Assembly: GCA_005879535.1 (NCBI GenBank)
Contig: VBKI01000081.1
Coordinates: 1-47,362 of the forward strand
DNA from: Deltaproteobacteria bacterium
Lineage (GTDB): Bacteria > Myxococcota > Myxococcia > Myxococcales > 40CM-4-68-19
Reading direction: 5' to 3'
DNA: 47,362 bases
Shown here piece after piece: positions 47,063-47,362 of this stretch. The position numbers and the translations under genes are program-made. Every line of letters begins with the position of its first letter. Positions within the stretch are counted from its first letter, which is position 1. Below the pieces are notes generated by a model. It was not told where the DNA came from and searched no databases. It saw only the letters and a program-made list of their open reading frames with translations.

Positions 47063-47362
47063 TCGCCTACAAGTTCCTGCGTGTCGGCGCCGTCGGTCCC
47101 TTCACCGGTCACCGCTGGTCGCCGGGAACGTGGGTCGACGCGGCCGATGTCCACGAAGGCCTCGGCGTGCACGCCTGCCGCGTCTCCGATCTCGCGTTCT
47201 GGATCGGCGAAGAGCTGTGGCGCGTCGAGTTGCAGGGGCACGTCTGGGAGCGCGCGACGCAGATCGAAGCCGCGCGGGGACGGTTGCTCGACCGCGTCGC
47301 GGGCTGGCACGGGAAGGCGCGAACGGAGTTCGGACTGCACTGCGTGTTCCAGGCGCGAGACA
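47059..47362 (+). CDS. Conserved hypothetical protein, truncated by the window edge
   Basis: GTG 47059 overlaps the anti-sigma stop (GTGA). 101 codons are visible: VIAYKFLRVGAVGPFTGHRW, GTWVDAADVHEGLGVHACRVSDLAFWIGEELWRVELQG, then AARGRLLDRVAGWHGKART. This pattern, YKFLRxG-x-xPFTGxxW ... GVHACRxxDLxxWxxxELWRVEL, is shared with uncharacterised actinobacterial and myxobacterial proteins, as far as I recall. Function unknown. It would be the third gene of the sigma/anti-sigma unit. The C-terminus is beyond the window. Confidence 0.75.
   Translation, partial: MIAYKFLRVGAVGPFTGHRWSPGTWVDAADVHEGLGVHACRVSDLAFWIGEELWRVELQGHVWERATQIEAARGRLLDRVAGWHGKARTEFGLHCVFQARD

Noticed and set aside
1-47362. CRISPR arrays, tRNA or rRNA genes, IS elements with terminal repeats
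   Set aside because: No repeat-spacer pattern, no cloverleaf-like sequence and no transposase motif was recognised by eye; tRNAscan-SE and ISfinder searches would be decisive.

Overview
The window is very GC-rich, densely packed bacterial chromosome with short intergenic gaps and many 1-4 base stop/start overlaps (ATGA, GTGA, TTGA). Gene content (PP2C-type phosphatase, two ECF sigma/anti-sigma pairs, M16 peptidase pairs, bifunctional penicillin-binding protein, beta-propeller proteins, AidB-like acyl-CoA dehydrogenase, cysteine-rich lipoproteins) points to a Gram-negative, outer-membrane-bearing member of the Myxococcota or a related deltaproteobacterial lineage. This is inferred from gene families only; no rRNA or tRNA gene was recognised.

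Region by region. (1) 1-4750 is accessory DNA: an AbiE-type toxin/antitoxin pair transcribed leftward from an AT-rich control region, a divergent gene of unknown function, a beta-propeller gene that has lost its 5' part exactly at the end of that gene, a small lipoprotein, a decayed PIN-domain toxin and a small Zn-ribbon-like protein. (2) 5004-8365: a vanadium-dependent haloperoxidase, a close relative of mandelate racemase with one catalytic lysine replaced by arginine, and a divergent lipoprotein. (3) 8494-18330 looks like a catabolic module: a complete TRAP transporter (DctP, DctQ, DctM) and a GlcG/HbpS-family gene on +, facing a leftward operon made of a YVTN beta-propeller resembling the PQQ-catabolism-associated family, a TonB-dependent receptor, a type III CoA-transferase, a crotonase lacking both classical glutamates, a class V aminotransferase and perhaps a tiny membrane protein. 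(4) 18382-21878: secreted M20 peptidase, methyltransferase, PP2C phosphatase and a glycine-zipper protein with a strong terminator. (5) 22007-24386: ECF sigma, zinc-finger anti-sigma and a DUF4097-like envelope protein in one operon.

(6) 24454-32240: OsmC, Nudix, an AHSA1 protein with a histone-like basic tail, an amine oxidase, an orphan Imm53-like protein, a catalytic/non-catalytic M16 pair, an AI-2E family exporter and RlpA. (7) 32237-38799: PBP1-type enzyme, STAS-like protein, AidB-like dehydrogenase with an alpha/beta hydrolase, a MauE-like membrane protein with a CxxC-bearing rhodanese, and a dicarboxylate symporter with a large in-frame internal deletion. (8) 38809-42143: J-domain protein, then a GTPase/DUF3482 and DUF2868 pair. 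(9) 42240-45138: a rightward cluster of a Cys/His-rich exported protein, an outer-membrane porin, an integral membrane protein and an exported FMN-binding-like protein, proposed here as an uncharacterised envelope metal/redox system. (10) 45142-47362: an outer-membrane-type protein gene broken by an in-frame amber codon, a second ECF sigma/anti-sigma pair, and a truncated conserved gene at the window edge.

Several genes are visibly broken (truncated propeller, PIN toxin, GlcG start region, symporter, amber-interrupted gene). Some of these could be assembly or sequencing errors. The most promising leads are the propeller/TonB receptor/CoA-transferase/TRAP module, the active-site variants of its enzymes, and the 42-45 kb envelope cluster.
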